Assembly: GCA_020718225.1 (NCBI GenBank)
Contig: DYSO01000010.1
Coordinates: forward strand, 1 to 35,291
DNA length: 35,291 bases
Direction: 5' to 3'
DNA from: Draconibacterium orientale
Lineage (GTDB): Bacteria > Bacteroidota > Bacteroidia > Bacteroidales > FEN-979
Shown: in pieces, positions 18,013 through 25,979 of the stretch
Numbering within the stretch: position 1 is the stretch's first letter
Layout of the letters: each line of letters starts with the position of its first letter
Position numbers and translations under genes: made by a program
Notes under the pieces: model-generated
Told to the model about the DNA's origin: nothing
Databases searched by the model: none
The model's input: only the letters and a program-made list of their open reading frames with translations

Positions 18013-19008
18013 TCAAAAGGGTTTAAATCCGATGATTTCACGTACTTCCTGCAAGGTTTTTCCTGCGCTGGCCTGAGCTTTTTCAGCGCCCATGAGGGCT
18101 ACTTTTTTCAGATATCCTTCATCGGCCGACAGCGCCATCATTTTTTCACGGAAAGGGGTTGTAAAACGGATAATATCTTCAGCTAATTGTTTTTTCATGT
18201 CGCCATATCGGATAGAGCCGGTATTATATTGATTTTCGAAAAAGGCGGCAGTCTCAGGAAATGAAAAATAGGAGAGCAGCGTGAAGAGGTTTTCCACCCC
18301 TTGTGACCGAGGCTGGTCCGGGTTGGCCGGACCTGAATCTGTAACTGCTTTCATTACTTTCTTCCGGATAATTTCGGGACTGTCGGCTAAAAAGATGGCG
18401 CTGGATTCGTTATCGGATTTCGACATTTTCAGATTTCCATCCAACCCGGGAATTTTGACCAGGTTTTCACCGAAATTGTATGCAACCGGTTCTGGGAAGA
18501 AATCTATATTGTACATCCTGTTGAAGCGGTTAGCAAAGGTACGGGTCATTTCAAGGTGCTGTTCCTGGTCTTTCCCAACGGGAACCTGGTGAGCTTTGTG
18601 AATAATGATATCGGCAGCCATCAGGGTAGGGTAGGTAAGCAATCCTGCATTGACATTTTGCGGTTGGGTACGGATTTTCTCTTTAAATGAGGTACAACGT
18701 TCCAATTCACCAATATAGGCATTCATATTCAGCAGAAGATATAGTTCGGCTGTTTGGGGAAGGTCGCTCTGGATATAGAGGGTTGCTTTTTCAGGATCAA
18801 GGCCACAGGCCAAAAATTCGACCAGCACTGTTTTAACATTGCCATGCAGGTCGGCAGGGGTAGGGTGGGTTGTAAGAGAATGATAATCAGCAATGAAAAA
18901 AAAGCATTGATTTTCTTCCTGCATTTTTACGAAACTTTGAAGCGCTCCGAAATAGTTACCAAGATGAAGGTTGCCGGTTGGACGGATTCCACTGACTACA
19001 ATTGCCAT
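18013..19008 (-). CDS. trpS: Tryptophanyl-tRNA synthetase
   Basis: SGIRPTGNLHLGNYFGAL (HIGH-like), VPVGKDQEQHLEMTR, NLKMSKSDNESSAIFL (KMSKS). Confidence 0.97.
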   Translation of the reverse strand: MAIVVSGIRPTGNLHLGNYFGALQSFVKMQEENQCFFFIADYHSLTTHPTPADLHGNVKTVLVEFLACGLDPEKATLYIQSDLPQTAELYLLLNMNAYIGELERCTSFKEKIRTQPQNVNAGLLTYPTLMAADIIIHKAHQVPVGKDQEQHLEMTRTFANRFNRMYNIDFFPEPVAYNFGENLVKIPGLDGNLKMSKSDNESSAIFLADSPEIIRKKVMKAVTDSGPANPDQPRSQGVENLFTLLSYFSFPETAAFFENQYNTGSIRYGDMKKQLAEDIIRFTTPFREKMMALSADEGYLKKVALMGAEKAQASAGKTLQEVREIIGFKPF

Positions 19009-19106
19009 TAAGGTATAAGTTTTTGGATTATTGGTTTTTGGTGACTGTGAATCTTAAAGTTTTGGATCACAGGTCGAATTTTGTGCGACCGCCGTGATGC
19101 CCGGGG

Positions 19107-20657
19107 TCACATTTTGATTTCATCTCCATTTTTATTAAAGAAGTGGTATTCCAGGAAATGAGATGCATTTTGTTTTCGGATTTTAATGCATTGTCCGAAT
19201 TTACGCCACCATTTCCAGCGATAATTAAACAATCCGGAGGTAAGATAAGCATACACATAAGGATGGGCGATCAGGGTAAGTCCTTTTTCGTTTTGTTCGC
19301 GGATAAGGTAACCCAGGTTATTTTCGATGTCGTCAACCAGCAGGATGGTTGGGCGGATTTCTCCGGTTCCTTCACAGGAAGGGCATTTTTCAAGGATCTG
19401 GACATTCATTTCGGGGCGGACCCGTTGGCGGGTAATCTGGACCAATCCGAATTTACTTGGGGGCAGGATGGAGTGTTTGGCGCGATCGCGTTTCATTTCA
19501 TCGCGTAATTTTTCATAAAGTTTCCTGCGGTTCAAACCCATTGTCATATCGATAAAATCGATCACGATAATACCCCCCATATCGCGAAGGCGCAACTGTC
19601 GGGCAACTTCGGTTGCCGCTTCAAGGTTGACCTCAATGGCATTGGTTTCCTGGTTCTGGTCCTGGTTTACACGATGTCCGCTGTTTATGTCAATAACATG
19701 AAGGGCTTCCGTATGTTCGATAACGAGGTAGGTACCGCTTTTGATGGTGACAATTTTCCCGAAAGAGTTTTTTATTTGTTTATCGATTCCAAATTGTTCG
19801 AAAATCGGTATTTTGCCGGAATGTAATTTGACGATGTTAACTTTATCGGGAGAAATTTTCTGAATGTAATTTCGGATATCTTCATAAATAACCGGGTCGT
19901 TGACCACGATATTATGGAACGATTCGTTGAGTGCGTCGCGAAGAATTGCTGAAGCACGGTCGATCTCTCCGATGATTTTTTGAGGTGGCCGGGCCGTAGC
20001 TAATTTAAGGGTAATGGTTTCCCATCTTTTATAAAGTGCGCGCAGGTCGGCATCGAGGTCGGCTACCAGTTTATTTTCAGCAACGGTGCGGATAATGATC
20101 CCGCAGTTTTTGGGTTTAATGCTGGTAATAAGTCGTTTGAGTCTGTTTCTCTCGTCGGCGCTTTTGATTTTTTGAGAGACAGAGATTTTATCCGAAAATG
20201 GCAATAGAACCAGGTACCTGCCGGCAAATGCAATTTCGGAGGTGACTCTTGGCCCTTTGGTTGAGATGGGTTCTTTGGCAATTTGAACTAAAATATTGGA
20301 ATTCGGTTTGAGGACATGGTTGATTTTGCCCGACTTCTGAATGTCTTCTTCCAGTTCGAAATCACTAATTAGTAACGATTTACCATTATCTCCCTGGCTG
20401 GCTTTCATATATTTCAGTAGCGACTGAATTTGAGGCCCCAGGTCCAGATAATGAAGAAAAGCATCCTTTTCATAACCAACATCCACGAAAGCAGCATTCA
20501 ACCCGGGCATGATTTTTTTGATTTTACCCAGATAAATATCGCCAACGGTATATTCGTTGTTGGATTTTTCCTTATTTAATTCTACGAGAAGTTTATCTTC
20601 AAGTAAAGCAATTTCAACTTCTGAGAAGGTTGAATTGATAATTAATTCCTTATTCAC
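19107..20657 (-). CDS. rng: Ribonuclease G/E family protein (GTG start)
   Basis: YTVGDIYLGKIKKIMPGLNAAFVDVGYEKDAFLHYLDLG (S1-like), DINSGHRV, DMGGIIVIDFIDM, CPSCEGTG zinc-link motif. Confidence 0.93.
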   Translation of the reverse strand: MNKELIINSTFSEVEIALLEDKLLVELNKEKSNNEYTVGDIYLGKIKKIMPGLNAAFVDVGYEKDAFLHYLDLGPQIQSLLKYMKASQGDNGKSLLISDFELEEDIQKSGKINHVLKPNSNILVQIAKEPISTKGPRVTSEIAFAGRYLVLLPFSDKISVSQKIKSADERNRLKRLITSIKPKNCGIIIRTVAENKLVADLDADLRALYKRWETITLKLATARPPQKIIGEIDRASAILRDALNESFHNIVVNDPVIYEDIRNYIQKISPDKVNIVKLHSGKIPIFEQFGIDKQIKNSFGKIVTIKSGTYLVIEHTEALHVIDINSGHRVNQDQNQETNAIEVNLEAATEVARQLRLRDMGGIIVIDFIDMTMGLNRRKLYEKLRDEMKRDRAKHSILPPSKFGLVQITRQRVRPEMNVQILEKCPSCEGTGEIRPTILLVDDIENNLGYLIREQNEKGLTLIAHPYVYAYLTSGLFNYRWKWWRKFGQCIKIRKQNASHFLEYHFFNKNGDEIKM

Positions 20658-20736
20658 GTGTTTCCATATTTATAAAACTGTCCGGATAATTTCCGGCAGC
20701 AGAGGAATGACCTAAGGAATTGTAACAGCAGGATGG

Positions 20737-20826
20737 TTATTTCTTCTTATGTCTGTTCTTACGCAAGCGTTTTTTTCGCTTGTGCGTTGCCATCTTATGT
20801 CTTTTTCTTTTCTTTCCGCTTGGCAT
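20737..20826 (-). CDS. 29-aa very basic peptide MPSGKKRKRHKMATHKRKKRLRKNRHKKK; candidate ribosome-associated small protein
   Basis: Complete ATG-TAA ORF read by eye on the minus strand, between HU and RNase G; about 60% K/R. Absent from the track because of length. Confidence 0.75.
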   Translation of the reverse strand: MPSGKKRKRHKMATHKRKKRLRKNRHKKK

Positions 20827-20847
20827 AATATTTCAGCTTAGAAGTTG

Positions 20848-21138
20848 TTATTTCACGTTAACGTGAGATTTTACTTTATTTACGAAAGTTTTGGCTGGTT
20901 TAAAAGCGGGGATATTATGGGCGGGAATAATAAGGGTTGTATTTTTTGAAATGTTCCTCCCGGTTTTTTCAGCTCTTTTTTTAATAATAAAACTCCCAAA
21001 GCCTCTTAGGTAAACGTTTTCACCAGTCGACATGGAATTTTTGATCGAATCCATGAATGCTTCAACTGTGGCCTGAACGGCAACTTTTTCAATGCCAGTT
21101 TTATTAGCAATTTCTGCTACAATTTCTGCTTTTGTCAT
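20848..21138 (-). CDS. HU/IHF-family DNA-binding protein
   Basis: MTKAEIVAEIANKTGIEK...GENVYLRGFGSFIIKKRAEKTGRN...IPAHNIPAFKPAKTFVNKV. Confidence 0.95.
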   Translation of the reverse strand: MTKAEIVAEIANKTGIEKVAVQATVEAFMDSIKNSMSTGENVYLRGFGSFIIKKRAEKTGRNISKNTTLIIPAHNIPAFKPAKTFVNKVKSHVNVK

Positions 21139-21205
21139 TTTGAATCGTATTAGTAATTATATATTGTTAATACTGAATGCCTTTAAACTTTGACTGAACG
21201 GGTTG

Positions 21206-21232
21206 CAAATATATGATTTTTTTGAATTCCAA
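21206..21232 (-). promoter_or_regulatory. HU promoter: -7 TATATTTG with a TTG -33-like element
   Basis: + strand CAAATATA (21206-21213); on the minus strand TTG lies about 19 nt upstream of the -7 motif. Confidence 0.6.
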
Positions 21233-21318
21233 CGAAATAAATAAATTTTTTCTTTGGTTGACACACAGACAATAACGCCCTTTGAATTTTATCTTCCATT
21301 CTCTTTCCGGCATCCTTG

Positions 21319-21326
21319 TATATTTG
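21319..21326 (+). promoter_or_regulatory. -7 element TATATTTG for mutY
   Basis: Perfect TAnnTTTG 20 nt upstream of a candidate TTG start at 21347. Confidence 0.55.
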
Positions 21327-21346
21327 CACCATTAAACCTGTTCCGA

Positions 21347-22402
21347 TTGGAATTCACCGATAAGCTGTTACAATGGTACCGCGTCAACAAACGGGAATTG
21401 CCCTGGCGAAAAACCGGGGATCCTTATCGGATATGGCTTTCTGAGATTATTTTACAGCAAACCCGGATCGGTCAGGGATTGCCATATTATGAAAAATTTG
21501 TTCTTACTTATCCGGATATCCGGGCATTGGCCGAAGCTTCTGAAGAGGATATCTTAAAGCTCTGGCAGGGGCTTGGATATTATTCACGGGCCCGTAACAT
21601 GCACAAAACAGCAAAGATTATCATGCGTTTGTTTGATGGTGTTTTTCCCGATACACGCGATTTGATTTTGGGTTTACCGGGGATTGGGGAGTACACAGCT
21701 GCTGCTATTGGCTCTATTTCCTTTCATTTGCCGGATCCGGTAGTTGATGGAAATGTACTTCGTTTTTTTTGCCGGTATTTTGGGATTACCGACCCGGTTA
21801 CATCCTCCAGAACAAAGCAAACAGTCAAAAAAAAGGCTAGTGAACTGATCGATCCCGCAGATCCGGGTTCATTTAACCAGGCTATGATGGAATTTGGCGC
21901 CCTTCAATGTATTCCCGTTGCTCCTTCGTGCGGCCAGTGCCTCTTTCAGCAATCCTGTTATGCCTCTCTTCATGGGTTGGCAGATGTTCTGCCTGCCAGA
22001 TCAGAAATGATAACAAAGCGGCTCAGGTATTTCAATTATCTTGTGGTATGTTGCAACGATAATCCGGGCCTGATTGTTAAAAAAAGGGAAACCCGGGATA
22101 TCTGGAAGGGTTTGTACGATTTCCCTCTGATTGAAACTCAGGGAGCGGCTTCTGTTAAATCGCTGAAATTAACGCCAGATTGGGATATCATTGACAAAAT
22201 GGGCCCGTATCCCGGAATTCACCGGTCAGAAATATATCGCCATGTATTGACCCATCAGGTCATTTTTGCCCGTTTTATTGAACTCAGGGTTAAATCCCCT
22301 TCCGGGTTACCCGATGGGTGGAAATGGACAGCAGATTTAAATAAACTTGCCGTTCCGCGATTGATTGAAAAATATCTTCAACAAAACCAACGGTTTTTAT
22401 AA
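21347..22402 (+). CDS. mutY: A/G-specific adenine glycosylase (probable TTG start)
   Basis: RELPWRKTGDPYRIWLSEIILQQTR, LPGIGEYTAAAIGSI, PVVDGNVLRFFCRYFG, CIPVAPSCGQCLFQQSC (4Fe-4S), C-terminal NUDIX-like IWKGLYDFPLIE. The track ORF starts at another TTG (21254), upstream of the -7 motif. Confidence 0.94.
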   Translation: MEFTDKLLQWYRVNKRELPWRKTGDPYRIWLSEIILQQTRIGQGLPYYEKFVLTYPDIRALAEASEEDILKLWQGLGYYSRARNMHKTAKIIMRLFDGVFPDTRDLILGLPGIGEYTAAAIGSISFHLPDPVVDGNVLRFFCRYFGITDPVTSSRTKQTVKKKASELIDPADPGSFNQAMMEFGALQCIPVAPSCGQCLFQQSCYASLHGLADVLPARSEMITKRLRYFNYLVVCCNDNPGLIVKKRETRDIWKGLYDFPLIETQGAASVKSLKLTPDWDIIDKMGPYPGIHRSEIYRHVLTHQVIFARFIELRVKSPSGLPDGWKWTADLNKLAVPRLIEKYLQQNQRFL

Positions 22403-22407
22403 TTTTG
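22400..22407 (+). promoter_or_regulatory. -7 element TAATTTTG overlapping the mutY stop codon
   Basis: Matches TAnnTTTG at the start of the 148-nt mutY-PRC/CBS intergenic leader. Confidence 0.45.
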
Positions 22408-22538
22408 CATCTGAAATTTTTACACTTCAATGGACGACGGACCTGCCCGACAGATTCAACATCACCCATCACGTCAATAAAGGGGTATGACCTGATTTTT
22501 ATGATGGCCCTGCATCCTTCACTGACGTGGAACAGAGG

Positions 22539-22545
22539 AAGGAGG
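22539..22545 (+). promoter_or_regulatory. Perfect Shine-Dalgarno-like AAGGAGG, 5 nt before ATG 22551
   Basis: gaggAAGGAGGctgatATG read directly. Confidence 0.6.
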
Positions 22546-22550
22546 CTGAT

Positions 22551-23825
22551 ATGACATCGCAGATTACTTTTTATTTAAGTCAGATTCTCGGGGGGAATTT
22601 TCTCTCTGACGATGGTATTATCCTGGGAAAGATCAAAGATTTTTTAATCGATCAAACACCTTTGCCGGGGCAGGAGTCGGAACCTGTCCGCCCCCGGGTT
22701 GTTGCGGTGAAAGTGAAAAAAGGCGCGCAGCATTTAATCCTGGATTTTTCTTCTTTTGAAATTAAGAAATTCAAAAGAAAATTTCGCATCATTTGCCTGG
22801 AAATGCATGATGTAACAGTCGATTCCTGGTCGAATTGCTTATGGCTTGCAGAAAACATCCTCGATAAACAGATTGTGGATATCAACGGGCGCAAACTTGT
22901 GAGGGTAAACGATATACGGATGGTGATGATCCCGGCCGGCACCTTTGTGATTGCCGTGGATGTGGGGGTTGAAGGGATGCTCCGGAGGATTGGCTTAGAC
23001 AAACCCATTCAGGCAACGCTTGACACTTTTCATGTTTCAATTCCTGGTAAATTTATTTTGTGGGACGATATTGAAGCTGTTGATTTTGCCAATGCCAGCA
23101 TCAAATTATCGAAATCTCCTTCAAAGCTCAGCGCTTTACATCCTTCCGATCTGGCAGATATCATCGAAGATCTGGATAAAGCATCACGTACTATGGTTTT
23201 TGCCTCCCTCGACGAAGAAAAGGCAGCGGATGTGCTGGAAGAGCTTGAACCCCATGCCCAGATACATATTGTTGAAAGTCTTCCGGTTGAAAAAGTGGCC
23301 GATGTGCTTGAAAAAATGCCTGCCGATGAAGTAGCCGACCTGCTGGATGCCCTGAATGATGAAAAGGCCGAAGAACTGCTGGAAGAGATGGAAAAAGAGT
23401 CGTCGGAAGAGGTCAGAGAGTTGCTGGAATATCCCGATAAATTCGTTGGTTCCCTTATGACCACCGATTTTTATTCTTTCAGCGAACAGATGACCGTTGC
23501 CGATACCCTTTTGGAAATTAGAAAATTACAACCTGAGCCGGCTCATATTTCCACCATTATTGTTGTTGATAAAATCGAACGTTTTCTCTCCTCCATTGCA
23601 TTGGGGGAACTGGTCATTGCCGATCCGGCAAAAAAACTGGGTGAGATAATGAAAAAAAATGCGGTCACCATTTTTGATGACGATAAAATTGATTCCCTTG
23701 CCGAACTGGTATCCAAATATCACATGCCTGCTGTTCCGGTCATCAATAAAGATCGACAAATGGAGGGCATTGTTGTTATGGAAGATATTGTAGATGACTT
23801 GCTTAGCAGAAGAAAAACGCGTTGA
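22551..23825 (+). CDS. PRC-barrel-like + MgtE N-terminal domain + tandem CBS protein, without the MgtE transmembrane pore
   Basis: LSDDGIILGKIKDFLID PRC-like N-terminus; LHPSDLADIIEDLDKASRTMVFASLDEEKAADVLEELEPHAQIHIVESLPVEKVADVLEKMPADEVADLLDALNDEKAEELLEEM (MgtE_N); LMTTDFYSFSEQMTVADTL... and IMKKNAVTIFDDDKIDSLAELVSKYHMPAVPVINKDRQMEGIVVMEDIVDDLL (CBS). Ends with no TM region. Confidence 0.85.
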   Translation: MTSQITFYLSQILGGNFLSDDGIILGKIKDFLIDQTPLPGQESEPVRPRVVAVKVKKGAQHLILDFSSFEIKKFKRKFRIICLEMHDVTVDSWSNCLWLAENILDKQIVDINGRKLVRVNDIRMVMIPAGTFVIAVDVGVEGMLRRIGLDKPIQATLDTFHVSIPGKFILWDDIEAVDFANASIKLSKSPSKLSALHPSDLADIIEDLDKASRTMVFASLDEEKAADVLEELEPHAQIHIVESLPVEKVADVLEKMPADEVADLLDALNDEKAEELLEEMEKESSEEVRELLEYPDKFVGSLMTTDFYSFSEQMTVADTLLEIRKLQPEPAHISTIIVVDKIERFLSSIALGELVIADPAKKLGEIMKKNAVTIFDDDKIDSLAELVSKYHMPAVPVINKDRQMEGIVVMEDIVDDLLSRRKTR

Positions 23826-23887
23826 AAAAATATTTTCATCCAATGTATTACCTTTTATGCCAAACTCCGATTAAGCATTAAATATCG

Positions 23888-23895
23888 TATTTTTG
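23888..23895 (+). promoter_or_regulatory. -7 element TATTTTTG upstream of ssb
   Basis: Perfect TAnnTTTG, 34 nt before ATG 23930. Confidence 0.5.
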
Positions 23896-23929
23896 TTCAC
23901 GGAGTTTTTAACTTTAAATTCATGAAAAA

Positions 23930-24367
23930 ATGGCAAACGGAGTCAACAAAGTTATTTTGGTCGGTAACCTGGGAAAGGATCCAGAGATTCAAAATTTCGA
24001 AAACGGAGTAAAAAAGGCCGCTTTCAGTATGGCCACAACAGAAACCTATAAAGGGAAAGATGGTGAAAAGGCGACCCACACCGAGTGGCACAATATTGTT
24101 ATGTGGCGGGGGCTCGCAGATGTAACCGAACGGTATCTGAAAAAAGGAAGTACAATCTATGTCGAAGGCCGGATCCGTCGTCGCGAATATGAAGACAAAG
24201 AAGGCCAGAAAAAGTTTATTTATGAAATTCTTGGCGATCAGATGGTGATGTTGGGCAGTGGTTCAAAGCGGGATGAGACTCCCGGTGCGATGTCGCCCTC
24301 TGTGGAAAACCCAAAAGATGAGGCCTCCATTGTAACGAATGGGCCGGAAGATGACCTTCCTTTCTAA
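23930..24367 (+). CDS. ssb: Single-stranded DNA-binding protein
   Basis: NKVILVGNLGKDPEIQNFENG, WHNIVMWRGLADVTERYLKKGSTIYVEGRIRRREY, C-terminal EDDLPF. Confidence 0.97.
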   Translation: MANGVNKVILVGNLGKDPEIQNFENGVKKAAFSMATTETYKGKDGEKATHTEWHNIVMWRGLADVTERYLKKGSTIYVEGRIRRREYEDKEGQKKFIYEILGDQMVMLGSGSKRDETPGAMSPSVENPKDEASIVTNGPEDDLPF

Positions 24368-24368
24368 C

Positions 24369-24467
24369 ATCCATGGCGAAATGGCAAAAATCAGCAAACC
24401 AGTTGGTATGTGAGTGCAGATACAGGTATCGGTTAATCCTGTTGCTGATTTGCCATTTCGCCATGGA
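24369..24467. repeat. Large imperfect inverted repeat between ssb and gldD
   Basis: Left arm ATCCATGGCGAAATGGCAAAaaTCAGCAA; right arm TTGCTGATTTGCCATTTCGCCATGGAT. About 27 bp paired with a 2-nt bulge around a ~44-nt loop. Confidence 0.85.
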
Positions 24468-24486
24468 TTGAATGATTCGATTGTTG

Positions 24487-25071
24487 ATGAAATATTGTTG
24501 CATTTTATTTGCAGTTGTAAGTTTTTTAGCCGGAGCCTGTGACTCCGGCTATACCCCAAAACCCCGGGGGTATTTTCGTATTGACTTGCCACAACGTGAT
24601 TACCGGATGTTTGACACCACCTTTCCATTTTCTTTTGAATATCCGGTATATGCAACCATAATTCCAGATAACAGCAAAATTTCCGAGCCTTATTGGATTA
24701 ATATCCGGTATAACCAGTTCCATGCAACCCTTCACCTGAGTTATAAAGTTGTGCGGGGAAACCTGCCGCAATACCTTGAAGATTCACGGACTTTGGTGAA
24801 TAAGCACATTCAGAAAGCAAGCGCCATAACCCAACGCGAATTCTCAAACCCGGACCATCGTGTTTTCGGATTGGTATATGAAATCCGGGGGCCGGATGCG
24901 GCTTCATCCTATCAGTTTTATGTTACCGACAGCCTATCGGAATTTGTGCGCGGGGCCCTTTATTTTAGCCTTGTCCCAAACAACGATTCCCTTGCACCGG
25001 TCATCGGATTTTTAAAGAATGATATCGATCACCTGATCAGTACTTTCAGGTGGAAAAAAAGCAGCCTATGA
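24487..25071 (+). CDS. gldD: Gliding motility lipoprotein GldD
   Basis: Lipobox VVSFLAGACDSGY; PKPRGYFRIDLPQRDYRMFDTTFPFSFEYPVYA, WINIRYNQFHATLHLSYK, VYEIRGPDAASSYQFYVTDSLSEFVRGALYF. Confidence 0.9.
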   Translation: MKYCCILFAVVSFLAGACDSGYTPKPRGYFRIDLPQRDYRMFDTTFPFSFEYPVYATIIPDNSKISEPYWINIRYNQFHATLHLSYKVVRGNLPQYLEDSRTLVNKHIQKASAITQREFSNPDHRVFGLVYEIRGPDAASSYQFYVTDSLSEFVRGALYFSLVPNNDSLAPVIGFLKNDIDHLISTFRWKKSSL

Positions 25072-25979
25072 TTGAAATGATTAAATTCGGGACCTTTCGC
25101 TGGTCGCACGTTGTGAGGCCAACCGAAGAAGAACTTCAGGCCTTGGGTGACCATTATCATTTTCACCCTCTCGACCTGGAAGATTGCCGCTCGGAGGTCA
25201 ATCTGCGTCCCAAGATTGATATTTATGATGATTATCATTTTGTAATTCTTCATTTTCCGGCATTCAGTGTAACCCAGCAGTTTATTGAGGTCAGGGAAAT
25301 CAAATTTTTCTGGGGGAAGGATTTTCTGATCAGTATCGGGAAATCGCACTGGATGATCAAAGATATTTTTAACAGGGAAAAAGCAAAAACCCTGGTCAAT
25401 GGGCAACAGGAAGCCGGTAGCAGCGATTCTATGTTATATCAGATTCTCGACCAGGTTATGGCGGAGACACAGAAGGTGGTTGAAAGGGTTGATAAGGATG
25501 TGGATGATTGCGGGAAGGCGCTGTTCAGGAAAAAGGCCGAGCCGGCCATTGAAAAAATATCCATTACCCGTAAAAATGTCATTCTGTTGAATACCATGTT
25601 CAAACCGCAGATGATGTTGTTCAATAAACTTCAAAGCGGTGCCATTACCGGGTTTGCCGAAAATATGGAAGATTATTGGGGCAATATCATGGATTATTAT
25701 CAGAAAATCTGGGACATGGTTGAAGACGACGGGGAGTTGATCAAAGGATATTCCATGACCTTTGATTCTCTTCAGGTAAACAGGACCAATGAAGTGATCA
25801 GGATACTGACCCTGATTTCATCGATTTTATTGCCATTGACTTTTATTGCCAGTCTTTATGGGATGAATATCAAACTTCCGGTGCAGGACCATCCCCATTC
25901 TTTTTTCCTTGTTGCCGGTGTTATGATCCTGATTGCGATGGGGATGTTTATTTATTTTAAAATGCGTAAATGGCTATAG
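25068..25979 (+). CDS. corA: CorA-family magnesium/cobalt transporter
   Basis: C-terminal ILLPLTFIASLYGMNIKLP (GMN motif) plus two TM helices; start overlaps the gldD stop as ATGA. Confidence 0.94.
   Translation: MIEMIKFGTFRWSHVVRPTEEELQALGDHYHFHPLDLEDCRSEVNLRPKIDIYDDYHFVILHFPAFSVTQQFIEVREIKFFWGKDFLISIGKSHWMIKDIFNREKAKTLVNGQQEAGSSDSMLYQILDQVMAETQKVVERVDKDVDDCGKALFRKKAEPAIEKISITRKNVILLNTMFKPQMMLFNKLQSGAITGFAENMEDYWGNIMDYYQKIWDMVEDDGELIKGYSMTFDSLQVNRTNEVIRILTLISSILLPLTFIASLYGMNIKLPVQDHPHSFFLVAGVMILIAMGMFIYFKMRKWL

Noticed and set aside
19063-19100. Possible hairpin GGATCACaGGTCG...CGACCgccGTGATGCC between trpS and rng
   Set aside because: Only two 5-bp stems with asymmetric internal loops and no T-tract; too weak to call.
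23127-23400. Acidic helical repeat region in the CBS protein as a possible novel repeat domain
   Set aside because: Explained by the known MgtE N-terminal superhelical domain.
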